Shown piece after piece: positions 25,927 through 34,271 of a stretch of DNA of 64,000 nucleotides. The DNA comes from an uncultured Bacteroides sp. (GTDB lineage: Bacteria > Bacteroidota > Bacteroidia > Bacteroidales > Bacteroidaceae), in NCBI GenBank assembly GCA_900553185.1, contig USCT01000004.1, positions 87,093 to 151,092 on the forward strand. The letters are read 5' to 3'. Within the stretch, counting starts at the first letter, position 1, and every line of letters starts with the position of its first letter. The translations under genes and the position numbers were made by a program. Below the pieces are notes generated by a model that saw only the letters and a list, made by a program, of their open reading frames with translations, was not told the origin of the DNA and did not search any database.

Positions 25927-26739
25927 TTATTTTGACTTCTTATAGTCTGCTACAATCGCATCGGTAATCCAGTTTGCCAGCGCCTGTCGATTGCTTGGAA
26001 TAACCAGCCGTTTCTGATCCTGCTTATTCTGAATATTGCCCAACTCCATAAAGACTGAATATGGCACGGCAGAACGCAGCACAAAAAGGTTACGCTCACT
26101 TACCGTCCCCTTGAAACCCCGGTTAGGCTGATGGCGGTCATACTTGGCACGGAATGTCCGTTGCAACTGTGTAGCCAGCCGCTTGCCATACTTGCTTCCA
26201 GGAGCATGATAGAAATAAACATCGGTCTGATTTCCCCGGCTCCGGCTATCCACATGAATAAAGATGGCCCGCTTGTAACTGCTTTTATCCTTCCGATACA
26301 GCCCATTGATGGCGTCGCAGCGCTGACGCAACCGTGCAACCTGATTCAGCGGAATCTGCTTGCCCATGCATGTTTCACGCTTGCTGTTTTTCAGGACAGC
26401 CGTATTCCGGATGCCGTCTTTCTTATCCTGAATGATAAAATAAACCTTGGCTCCACGCTTCAGCAATTCGCGTCCCAGACGCAAAACAATGTCGTAAGCA
26501 TATTCATCTTCATGAAGTTCCTTTCCCTGATAACGTCCGATGCATCCCGGATCAGGCCCTCCATGACCACTGACCAGATAAAATACGGCTCCTTTCAGTG
26601 AGTGGGAATTCACTGAATACGCGGCCTGAGCCTTTCCGAACAGAGGCTCATAATGTGATTTCTTATCCTTCGCATCAAGAGAAGGACAGAGGAACAGCAG
26701 GCAGCACAAGCTTAAAATCAATAACGACCTGTTTTTCAT
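25927..26739 (-). CDS. N-acetylmuramoyl-L-alanine amidase (Amidase_3)
   Basis: Exported zinc amidase of 270 residues that cuts the bond between MurNAc and the peptide in peptidoglycan. A signal peptide covers about 1-23. Zinc ligands sit in VSGHGGPDPG (His59), in the ELHEDEYAYD block (Glu76 or Glu79) and in IFIHVDSRS; the catalytic Glu is in VFMELGNIQN near the C-terminus. There is no separate binding domain. Its start overlaps the end of the TlpA-like gene by 4 bp (ATGA), so the two are co-translated. Confidence 0.92.
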   Translation of the reverse strand: MKNRSLLILSLCCLLFLCPSLDAKDKKSHYEPLFGKAQAAYSVNSHSLKGAVFYLVSGHGGPDPGCIGRYQGKELHEDEYAYDIVLRLGRELLKRGAKVYFIIQDKKDGIRNTAVLKNSKRETCMGKQIPLNQVARLRQRCDAINGLYRKDKSSYKRAIFIHVDSRSRGNQTDVYFYHAPGSKYGKRLATQLQRTFRAKYDRHQPNRGFKGTVSERNLFVLRSAVPYSVFMELGNIQNKQDQKRLVIPSNRQALANWITDAIVADYKKSK

Positions 26740-27275
26740 TTGCCCAGCAGTTCATCGATTTTATTACACAGGGAAGCAAACTCTTCTTCATTGTAAAGCC
26801 GTGTCATCAATACAATCCTGCCTTCCTTGTCGATCAACACATTCCGGGTAATCCCGGCCTCGCGTTCCGCATACCTGGCAAAAATATCGGCTCCCGGATC
26901 CAGTCCCATCGGATAAGTTACCTTTGTCTGTTTTACAAAAGCTTTTACACGTTCCAAAGGCTCATCCCGGTCGATACCAAACAAAGCAAACGCGGCATTC
27001 TCCTTATGCTTCTGCCAGATATCCCTTTCGATAAAAGGCATTTCTTTCCGGCAGACACTGCACCAGCTTGCAGTAAACTGCAGCATAACCACCTTTCCTT
27101 TCAAATCAGAAAGTTTCACCTTCTTCCCGTCGGTCAACGTCATTTCAAAATCAGGTGCCATATCACCTACCTTGACAATATATCCTGCGGCATCAGGAGT
27201 AACCTGCTGAGCCTGTACGGGAACAGTACTCCACATACAGCCGAGTACGGCCAACAACATCAATAGCTTTTTCAT
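26736..27275 (-). CDS. TlpA/ResA-like thioredoxin-fold protein
   Basis: Exported redox protein of 179 residues. A signal peptide (1-22) is followed by a thioredoxin fold of the AhpC/TSA-Redoxin type (GDMAPDFEM ... LKGKVVMLQFTASWCSVC). The active site is WCSVC with Cys72 and Cys75; the cis-Pro region is AGITRNVLID, unusual in having no proline directly before the strand. Periplasmic reduction of disulphides is likely. It forms a two-gene unit with the amidase downstream. Confidence 0.9.
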   Translation of the reverse strand: MKKLLMLLAVLGCMWSTVPVQAQQVTPDAAGYIVKVGDMAPDFEMTLTDGKKVKLSDLKGKVVMLQFTASWCSVCRKEMPFIERDIWQKHKENAAFALFGIDRDEPLERVKAFVKQTKVTYPMGLDPGADIFARYAEREAGITRNVLIDKEGRIVLMTRLYNEEEFASLCNKIDELLGK

Positions 27276-27365
27276 AAAAACACATACATTTATAACTGGC
27301 CAAAGTTACAAAAAAGAAAAAGAACGCACCGAAAGTTTTAACAAGTAATGACTAAAATCATTCCA

Positions 27366-27409
27366 ATAAAAAACGTCTGTTTTTCTCATACATAGAAAAA
27401 AACAGACGC
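27366..27409 (-). terminator. Terminator of the acyl-CoA carboxylase operon
   Basis: Stem CGTCTGTTTTTCT (27375-27387) with AGAAA...CAGACG (27395-27409), followed on the minus strand by TTTTTATTGG. Confidence 0.8.
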
Positions 27410-27437
27410 TTTACAGGTTTTATGGTATCGCCACAGA

Positions 27438-28970
27438 TTAAAGCGGCATGTTACCGTGTTTCTTCGGAGGATTGCTCTGGTTCTTGTTCTGAGTCATCTC
27501 CAGTGCCTGAATCAGTTTGAAACGAGTATCGCGTGGGAGAATGATTTCATCGATATATCCCTGTTCGGCTGCCCGATACGGATTTGAGAATTTCTCCTTG
27601 TATTCTTCGATGGCTTTTGCCTTTTCTTCCGGAGTAGCCTTGCGATACAGAATGTTTACAGCTCCATCGGCGCCCATTACGGCAATTTCGGCAGTCGGAT
27701 ACGAGAAGTTCACGTCCGCACCAATCGGCTTACTGTTCATGACAATGTAAGCGCCTCCGTATGCCTTACGTGTAATGACCGTAATCTTAGGAACGGTAGC
27801 CTCTGCGTACGCATACACAATCTTCGCTCCGTGACGGATGATACCGTTGTGCTCTTGCGTACATCCCGGCAAGAAGCCCGGAACATCTTCGAATGTAACG
27901 ATAGGAATGTTGAAACAGTCGCAGAAACGAATGAAACGGGAAGCCTTGTCCGAAGCATCAATATCCAGAACACCCGCCAGATAAGCCGGCTGATTGGCTA
28001 CGATACCTACCGAACGTCCACCCAAACGGGCAAAACCTACCACAATATTCTTGGCAAAATGAGGCATCACTTCGAAGAAATACTGATCATCTACCACCGG
28101 TTCGATGATGTTCTTGATGTCATACGGCATATTCGGATCGTCCGGAATAACCGACATCAGTGACTCGTCTGCCCGACGGATATCATCCGAGCAAGCCTGT
28201 ATCGGAGCATCTTCCATGTTATTCGACGGCAAGAAGCTCAACAGCTCACGGATGCTCATCAATGTCTCTTCTTCGGTCTCGCACAAGAAATGAGTCACAC
28301 CGCTCTTGCTGCTGTGTGTATAGGCACCACCCAGTTCTTCCTTGTCTACTTCTTCGTGCGTTACCGCTTTCACTACATCCGGACCGGTAATAAACATGTG
28401 ACTCTTTTCCTTCACCATGAAAATGAAGTCGGTCAGTGCCGGAGAATAGCATGCGCCGCCTGCACACGGGCCCAGAATAGCCGAAATCTGCGGAATTACT
28501 CCGGATGCAATGGTATTCTGATAGAAAATAGAAGCATAGCCTGAAATACTGCCTACACCTTCCTGGATACGTGCACCTCCCGAATCGTTCAGCGCAATGA
28601 TCGGAGCACCGTTTTTCAGTGCCAGCTCCTGTACCTTTACGATTTTCTGAGCGCCGGTTGCACTCAATGTACCGCCGTATACCGTAAAGTCATACGCGTA
28701 TACATAAACCAGACGGCCATCGATTTTTCCGTAACCGCAGACAATACCGTCACCCGGAATATGTTTTTTATCCATTCCGAAATCGGTACAATGGTGAATA
28801 ACCAGTTTGTCGATTTCATTGAAAGTGCCCTTATCGAGCAACATATCGATACGTTCGCGGGCAGTCATGTGACCGTTGGCATGTTGCTTTTCTACACGTT
28901 CTATGCCACCACCCTGAGAAGCCAGTTTGTCCAGCTCTTCGAATTTCTTATACTGTTCTTCCGTTGTCAT
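27438..28970 (-). CDS. Acyl-CoA carboxylase carboxyltransferase subunit (PccB/MmdA-like)
   Basis: Carboxyltransferase of 510 residues that moves carboxyl groups between carboxybiotin and an acyl-CoA. The crotonase-like halves carry GGTLSATGAQKIVKVQ, NDSGGARIQEGVGS, GPCAGGACYSPALTDF (CoA/oxyanion region) and the C-terminal ITRKAYGGAYIVMNSK. It is closest in layout to propionyl-CoA carboxylase beta and methylmalonyl-CoA decarboxylase alpha. With the biotin carboxylase upstream in the same operon, a propionyl-CoA carboxylase (reversible in the propionate pathway of gut Bacteroidetes) is most likely; the acyl substrate is inferred. Confidence 0.93.
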   Translation of the reverse strand: MTTEEQYKKFEELDKLASQGGGIERVEKQHANGHMTARERIDMLLDKGTFNEIDKLVIHHCTDFGMDKKHIPGDGIVCGYGKIDGRLVYVYAYDFTVYGGTLSATGAQKIVKVQELALKNGAPIIALNDSGGARIQEGVGSISGYASIFYQNTIASGVIPQISAILGPCAGGACYSPALTDFIFMVKEKSHMFITGPDVVKAVTHEEVDKEELGGAYTHSSKSGVTHFLCETEEETLMSIRELLSFLPSNNMEDAPIQACSDDIRRADESLMSVIPDDPNMPYDIKNIIEPVVDDQYFFEVMPHFAKNIVVGFARLGGRSVGIVANQPAYLAGVLDIDASDKASRFIRFCDCFNIPIVTFEDVPGFLPGCTQEHNGIIRHGAKIVYAYAEATVPKITVITRKAYGGAYIVMNSKPIGADVNFSYPTAEIAVMGADGAVNILYRKATPEEKAKAIEEYKEKFSNPYRAAEQGYIDEIILPRDTRFKLIQALEMTQNKNQSNPPKKHGNMPL

Positions 28971-28972
28971 AA

Positions 28973-29491
28973 TTAATCTTCAGTTTTTTTAACGTCAAGA
29001 GTCATGATTACCTGATTACTGTTGACAGAATCGCCTTCTTTTACCAGAACTTCCTTGACTACACATTCGCTGTTTACTTTATAATTACTCTGCATCTTCA
29101 TGGCTTCAATAACCACTACGATATCACCGGCCTTCAGACAGTCTCCTTCCTTCACCAGTACCTTGACAACCTTGCCCGGCATAGGAGAAACAATCTTATC
29201 CTGCTGTTTTTCTTCGGCTCCCTTACGCATGCGCAGATATTTGGCCTGAGAGTCAATAATATCAATGTTATACGACTGGTAATGTGCATTGACCGTATAA
29301 CTCTTACCACCTTCTTTGCGGATCAGTTCGGCATTGTACGATTTTCCGTCATGCAGAATGGAGCAGCTGCCGTTTTCAGCCATCACAATATCCACGTCGT
29401 ATGGCACACCGTCAACCGTCAACTGCACCTTGTTACCTTCCTTGCTGACCAATGTGACGTCAGCAACTCTGTTACCAATATGTATTTCCAT
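28973..29491 (-). CDS. Biotin carboxyl carrier protein
   Basis: Carrier of 172 residues that ferries the carboxyl group on biotin. The C-terminal biotinyl domain (about 98-168) has EAMKMQ with the biotinylated Lys132 and the SPMPGKV start. The N-terminal 90 residues form a small beta domain with YTVNAHYQSYNIDI, as in carrier chains of acyl-CoA carboxylases of this type. It lies 17 bp after the biotin carboxylase gene and 2 bp before the carboxyltransferase gene. Confidence 0.94.
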   Translation of the reverse strand: MEIHIGNRVADVTLVSKEGNKVQLTVDGVPYDVDIVMAENGSCSILHDGKSYNAELIRKEGGKSYTVNAHYQSYNIDIIDSQAKYLRMRKGAEEKQQDKIVSPMPGKVVKVLVKEGDCLKAGDIVVVIEAMKMQSNYKVNSECVVKEVLVKEGDSVNSNQVIMTLDVKKTED

Positions 29492-29508
29492 AATTTTCCT
29501 CTTTAATG

Positions 29509-31020
29509 TTAGATACGCAATACACCTTTCTGCAAACCGAATTCACGCCAGCGGCTGATCGGACGATTATCTGTTGAAGCAGTCTTGTTTTCTTCCAGAT
29601 TCATCAGGTAATCGATGTAAGCAGCAATCATGGCGATATTTTCCGTATCTTCTTCTTTCTTGCCGGCCCATTCCTTCAGCATTTCCTGATGTTTCGGAAT
29701 AAACAAGGTATTGTAATGACCTTCCACAAAATCGGGCACATTCATGATGTGGCGCAAGTAACTGATATTGGTCTTCAAACCTGTTATCTTATATTCATAC
29801 AGCACACGACGCATACGTTCGATAGCAAACTGACGGGTAGTAGCCCATACAATCAGCTTACCGATCATCGGGTCGTAATAGATGGGAATTTCATAGCTTT
29901 CGTATACATAACTGTCGATACGTACACCGATACCGTTCGGTTCCATCAACTGACGGATAACGCCCGGTGAAGGCATGAAGTTATTTTCTGAATCCTCAGC
30001 ACAGATACGGCATTCGATGGCATGACCACGCTGTTTCAAGTCTTCCTGCTTGAAGTGCAACGGTTCGTTGCTTGCAATACGCAACTGTTCTTTCACCAGA
30101 TCCACGCCTACCACTTCTTCCGTAATCGGATGTTCTACCTGCAAACGGGTATTCATTTCCAGGAAATAGAAATTACGGTGCTTGTCTACCAGGAATTCAA
30201 TGGTACCGGCTCCCTTGTAATTGACAGCCTTTGCCGCGGCAACAGCGGCTTCACCCATCTTCTGGCGCAACTCCGGAGTAACGAAAGGAGAAGGAGTTTC
30301 TTCTACGATTTTCTGGTTACGGCGCTGGATGGAACATTCGCGCTCGAACAGATGAACGGCATTGCCGTAATTGTCTCCCAGAATCTGGAATTCAATATGA
30401 TGAGGTTCTTCTACAAATTTCTCCAGATAAACGGTATCGTCGCCAAATGAAGACATCGACTCAGAACGTGCCGTATTGTATGCCTCTTCCACTTCATCTT
30501 CGGAATGAATCAGACGCATACCTTTACCGCCACCACCCATGGAAGCCTTCAGCATTACCGGATAACCAATGCGGTTACAAATTTCCTTGGCTTCTTCTAC
30601 ACTCTGCAACGGCTGTTCTGTACCCGGCACAACCGGAACGCCTGCCGCAATCATGTGCTTACGTGCCGAAATCTTGTCACCCATGGCATCCATCGTTTCC
30701 GGATCCGGACCAATGAAAATAATACCTTCCTGTCTGCAACGGCGTGCAAATTCCGAGTTTTCAGACAAGAACCCATATCCCGGATGAATAGCATCCACTC
30801 CATGACGTTTGGCCGCCATGATAATTTTATCAATATTCAGGTAACTTTCACGCGATGCTGCCGGACCGATCAGGCAAGCCTCATCTGCATAAAGTACGTG
30901 GCGCGCCGTTCTGTCGGCTTCAGAAAAGACTGCTACGGTACGAATGCCCATCTCACGACAAGAGCGCATTACACGTACAGCAATCTCACCACGGTTAGCG
31001 ATCAATACTTTCTGTATCAT
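29509..31020 (-). CDS. accC: Biotin carboxylase subunit
   Basis: ATP-grasp enzyme of 503 residues that carboxylates biotin with bicarbonate and ATP. Visible are the preATP domain IANRGEIAVRVMRSCREMG, GYGFLSEN, the glycine-rich KASMGGGGKGMRL, the HxExQ-like EEPHHIEFQIL, and the catalytic EMNTRLQVEHPITE. The C-terminal extension of about 50 residues beyond the core is seen in propionyl-CoA-type subunits. It is the first gene of a three-gene operon. A possible -7 box on the minus strand (TATTTTTG, 31137-31130) lies 110 bp upstream. Confidence 0.93.
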   Translation of the reverse strand: MIQKVLIANRGEIAVRVMRSCREMGIRTVAVFSEADRTARHVLYADEACLIGPAASRESYLNIDKIIMAAKRHGVDAIHPGYGFLSENSEFARRCRQEGIIFIGPDPETMDAMGDKISARKHMIAAGVPVVPGTEQPLQSVEEAKEICNRIGYPVMLKASMGGGGKGMRLIHSEDEVEEAYNTARSESMSSFGDDTVYLEKFVEEPHHIEFQILGDNYGNAVHLFERECSIQRRNQKIVEETPSPFVTPELRQKMGEAAVAAAKAVNYKGAGTIEFLVDKHRNFYFLEMNTRLQVEHPITEEVVGVDLVKEQLRIASNEPLHFKQEDLKQRGHAIECRICAEDSENNFMPSPGVIRQLMEPNGIGVRIDSYVYESYEIPIYYDPMIGKLIVWATTRQFAIERMRRVLYEYKITGLKTNISYLRHIMNVPDFVEGHYNTLFIPKHQEMLKEWAGKKEEDTENIAMIAAYIDYLMNLEENKTASTDNRPISRWREFGLQKGVLRI

Positions 31021-31428
31021 GCTTTATGTATTTATTGTATGTCTTCATTTGATTCCTGCCCTGCTTACGGGCAAGCAAAACTGGCTGAAAATGCTAGAAA
31101 GAGCTTAGCACATCCAACCTAAAACTGTGCAAAAATAGAAAAAAAAGAGTAATGGACTTAATGAAAAACCGTTTTTTTGTTATTTATATACATTTAAACC
31201 AACAATAACCCATGAATTCAAACACCTCCATGTACCAAATTCACCGAAACGCCAACTCCAGTTAGCAAAAACCCAATATTACATCCACACCCTCCGATGC
31301 AACTCCCTCCATACAGACCGTTGTTTGTCGATGCAATCACACAAGCCCAATCCGCAATACCTATTTCTACTACGTACAGACATATTAACCAGACGCAAAG
31401 CACAAAATCAGATTTTACGATCACTTTC
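31021..31428. other. Intergenic region, no gene supported
   Basis: About 400 bp between accC and the metallophosphoesterase terminator. It holds the accC leader with the -7 candidate at 31130-31137. A 71-codon open frame on the minus strand (31218-31433) is rich in Gly, Cys and Val, has no family look, and runs into the terminator, so it is not called. Confidence 0.5.
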
Positions 31429-31464
31429 AACAAAAAAAAATGCTTCCGGAAAAACCGGAAGCAT
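31429..31464 (-). terminator. Terminator of the metallophosphoesterase gene
   Basis: Stem ATGCTTCCGG (31440-31449) with CCGGAAGCAT (31455-31464) and loop AAAAA. On the minus strand it is followed by a run of nine T's. Confidence 0.9.
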
Positions 31465-31494
31465 CAAAAAAAGAACAATACGCAACCTGTTTCC

Positions 31495-32436
31495 TTATTT
31501 GGTCCTTTTCACCGTATAAAGTACCTTACCTTCTTTATTGATCATGTGCAGGTCCAACTCTTTCTTATCGGCAGTAATCAGCGAAAAACCGGATTCACCG
31601 CTGCAGAACTTGGTTCCTTCCACCGGATTTACCTTACGGCTCAGCGAACCTGACGTATTGACCACATAATCCAGTTTGCTTCCCGGCATACGGATATGCT
31701 GGAAGTTATGGATATGTCCGCACAGATACATGTCTACATTATCATGTTTGCGCAAAACGGTATCAAGCCGCTTCTGCAAGTCCTGACGTTCGGTGTCACT
31801 TTTCGAAGTCTCCGCATAAATGGGATGATGCCCCACTACCAGTACCCAGTCTTCCTTGGCCACAGTCAGTACCGAATCCATCCAGGCCAGCTGGCGGTCG
31901 GCATCCTGCTTGCAAACGTCCGGATACTTTTCCGTATCCTTGCGATACTTGTCTATCAAAGGAGCCGTATCAATCATCACCAAACGGACTGTTACGTCAT
32001 CATTTTCAACCACTTTTGTATAATAACGGGCAGGCATGTCCCAACGTGCACTGACCTGACTGTAATCCAGTACAGCCTGTGTATTCCCCCGGTATTCATG
32101 GTTACCTAAAACGGGATACCACGGAAGCATCAGTTCCGGATGGCTGTAAATCAGCTCATAATTGGTCATCCACAAAGGATCGTTTACACTTCGTACGCCT
32201 TCAAAATGATGTACATCGCCGGCTGCCACCACACATTCTATCCCGACATTCTCGGCCAGTGTGCCCATCAGTTCGGCTATCGGTTTCTGATCGTAATATC
32301 CGTTCCGTCCCAGGTCGTTTGCCAACAGGAAGTTAAGCGGTTTTTCCAATGTCTTCCATACTTCCGGCTGGGCAAAAGATGCAACGGATACCCAGACCAG
32401 ACAAAGTACAAACATCATTCTTTTCATTGAAATCAT
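31495..32436 (-). CDS. Secreted calcineurin-like metallophosphoesterase
   Basis: Exported phosphatase of 313 residues; the signal peptide ends near ASFAQ. Metal-binding motifs are AAGDVHHF (Asp of motif II), GNHEYRG (motif III), GHHPIY (motif IV) and CGHIHNFQH (motif V). The first motif is the NDLGRNG form resembling purple acid phosphatases rather than DxH, so a tartrate-resistant acid phosphatase-like enzyme is likely. An ATG at 32427 (MKRMMFVLC) is an equally good start. It is the last gene of the phosphatase-rich stretch. Confidence 0.9.
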   Translation of the reverse strand: MISMKRMMFVLCLVWVSVASFAQPEVWKTLEKPLNFLLANDLGRNGYYDQKPIAELMGTLAENVGIECVVAAGDVHHFEGVRSVNDPLWMTNYELIYSHPELMLPWYPVLGNHEYRGNTQAVLDYSQVSARWDMPARYYTKVVENDDVTVRLVMIDTAPLIDKYRKDTEKYPDVCKQDADRQLAWMDSVLTVAKEDWVLVVGHHPIYAETSKSDTERQDLQKRLDTVLRKHDNVDMYLCGHIHNFQHIRMPGSKLDYVVNTSGSLSRKVNPVEGTKFCSGESGFSLITADKKELDLHMINKEGKVLYTVKRTK

Positions 32437-32832
32437 AATTTATTCTTTTGAATTTTTAAACACTGAATATTTTTATTTTCCCACTCGTCATCGGACGCGG
32501 AAATCTCATGCAACTTCACGATTCTTTTACAGGCTTCTTAAAAACGAACGTCCGTATACTAAAAAACATCCGTTTGTTTCACTGAATACGTGAAGACGTT
32601 TTGATCAAAACGTGAAGGCGTTTTTCCGAAAGGAAAATCCGTCAAGAAAAGTCTTCCGCCTCCGCCTCGCATTTTCCGGACAGAATCGGATCAGCCGGGC
32701 CTCAAGACATTCGCATCCAGGATTTTTCTACCTGCAGAATCGGAGAAAAAAGTCCGATATTGAATCACTTCGATACCGGACCTAAAAAAGGAATGTATAA
32801 AAAATTGTTATTAGGGAGCTTAATTAGCCGGT
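32437..32832. other. Long intergenic region with ACGT-rich repeat
   Basis: Nearly 400 bp without an open frame. At 32541-32627 there are short palindromes and a direct repeat described separately. A small bipartite hairpin around 32745-32790 (GTCCGATAT ... ATACCGGAC) lies nearer the beta-helix gene. The stretch may hold the promoter of the metallophosphoesterase gene, but no consensus box was found. Confidence 0.5.
32541..32627. repeat. Intergenic palindromic/direct repeat cluster
   Basis: It contains the 18-bp perfect palindrome ACGTTTTGATCAAAACGT (32596-32613), and ACGTGAAGACGTTTT (32588-32602) repeated with one change at 32610-32624 (22-bp period). Words such as AACGTCCG, CGTTTG and CGTTTTTCC recur in the gap at 61767-61870, so both may belong to one dispersed intergenic repeat family. 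Confidence 0.55.
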
Positions 32833-34215
32833 TTATTTCGTTCCATAAGCACCGAAATATGACTGGATGGCCGGTGACTGATAAGACTGTCCGTTTACGG
32901 TCAGACCCCCTGCAAAATACGGAGTGATGTCACTACCCGTATAGGCACCGTTCAGTACCGGAGAGCCTGCCTGTACATGGAAGTCCCATTCGTCATTGTA
33001 AGCATAATCAGTCAGACCGACACCGTTTACATCGAAGTTGACAAACATCGGATCTTCCAGATTGTTTTCAGTAGCGATTACGCTGTTTGCGTCCACTACA
33101 CCGGTATAATAGTTCTCATGATCATAATTGTAGCCTTCCCACGAATACGCTACCCCACTGTCTTCCGTAAAGACGATGTCACTCTTCTGGCTTCCTGATG
33201 CATAGAAGTTGTAATCGATGACTGATTTTGAATCATAACCTTCTTCCGGATCGTTCGGTTTCTTGTAGTTAGGAGTCATGGCTCTGAATTTACAGTTCAC
33301 CATCAGGTTGTTGACTACATTGGCAAGAGCATTCTTTTCAACGTATACACAACCACCCTTTTCACCGTCACGACGCCATCCGGCATTGATAATTGTATTG
33401 TTGTATGCCTGGATCTTTGCCTGACCACGTGTTTCACTCTGACCGGAGCTGGAGAGTTTCAAACCGTTCGTATTCGGGCTGAACATAATGTTTCCGGCAA
33501 CATCGGCAGTACATCCGGCCTTTACATTGACTGCTTCGGCACCGTCGTAACCGTTGGCCGCAAAAATATTGTTGGCAATGATGGCACTACCTCCCATCAG
33601 ATAAATACCGTCAGACCATCCGTTACGCAAGACAGAATTGGTAATTACATACTTACCGTTAATGTTATTGGTAGTAATCTGCGGATAAGCATCGTCACCG
33701 GCTGTATATACACCGTTCGTAGCAGCAGGAGAACCTTCGATAACCTGACCTCCGGTATATTCGATGATCGTATGATCGATCAGCATTTCCTCACATGACT
33801 CAGAAGCCACGATACCTCCCCACAAGCCGGCAAATATATTATCTTCGGTACGATCGGCTTCATCAACTGACATCAGGATCGGATTTTCGGCCGTACCTTC
33901 ACAATACAAATTACCGTTTACTGTAAATTCGATAGGCACATGATTGACTCCTACGCCATTGTCGTCGAAAATAACCTGAACCCCTTCTTCAATCGTCAGA
34001 GACTTTCCTTCCGGAACAACCAGATGTCCGCTGACTTTTACAACAGAATTAGCCTTCCAGACACCTTCCACATCACCCGAAACAGTTTCTTCGGTTACAT
34101 TACCGTTACCTCCTTCATCCGGAGTTGTGCCATTGTTTACCGTGTCGTCATCACTACAAGCCATCAATGTCATTGACATCAAAGCTGCACCTACTAAAAA
34201 CGAATTGAATTTCAT
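32833..34215 (-). CDS. Beta-helix surface lipoprotein
   Basis: Lipoprotein of 460 residues. The lipobox is LMAC (Cys20), followed by SDDDTVNN, an acidic stretch like the surface-export signals of Bacteroides lipoproteins. The rest looks like a right-handed parallel beta-helix: repeated short strands such as KYVITNSVLRNGWSDGIYL, AIIANNIFAANGYDGAE and TADVAGNIMFSPNTNGL. No catalytic site is recognised. It lies 56 bp after the TonB receptor gene, so it is probably its surface partner, playing the part SusD plays elsewhere. The ligand is unknown; phosphatases on both sides suggest a phosphorylated compound. Confidence 0.82.
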   Translation of the reverse strand: MKFNSFLVGAALMSMTLMACSDDDTVNNGTTPDEGGNGNVTEETVSGDVEGVWKANSVVKVSGHLVVPEGKSLTIEEGVQVIFDDNGVGVNHVPIEFTVNGNLYCEGTAENPILMSVDEADRTEDNIFAGLWGGIVASESCEEMLIDHTIIEYTGGQVIEGSPAATNGVYTAGDDAYPQITTNNINGKYVITNSVLRNGWSDGIYLMGGSAIIANNIFAANGYDGAEAVNVKAGCTADVAGNIMFSPNTNGLKLSSSGQSETRGQAKIQAYNNTIINAGWRRDGEKGGCVYVEKNALANVVNNLMVNCKFRAMTPNYKKPNDPEEGYDSKSVIDYNFYASGSQKSDIVFTEDSGVAYSWEGYNYDHENYYTGVVDANSVIATENNLEDPMFVNFDVNGVGLTDYAYNDEWDFHVQAGSPVLNGAYTGSDITPYFAGGLTVNGQSYQSPAIQSYFGAYGTK

Positions 34216-34271
34216 AAAATAATTAATTGGTTAATTGAATTTACTCGTTAAAATATCTGTCACACTTTATA

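Noticed and set aside
31218..31433. 71-codon minus-strand open frame
   Set aside because: Odd composition, no family resemblance, and it reaches into the terminator of the next gene.
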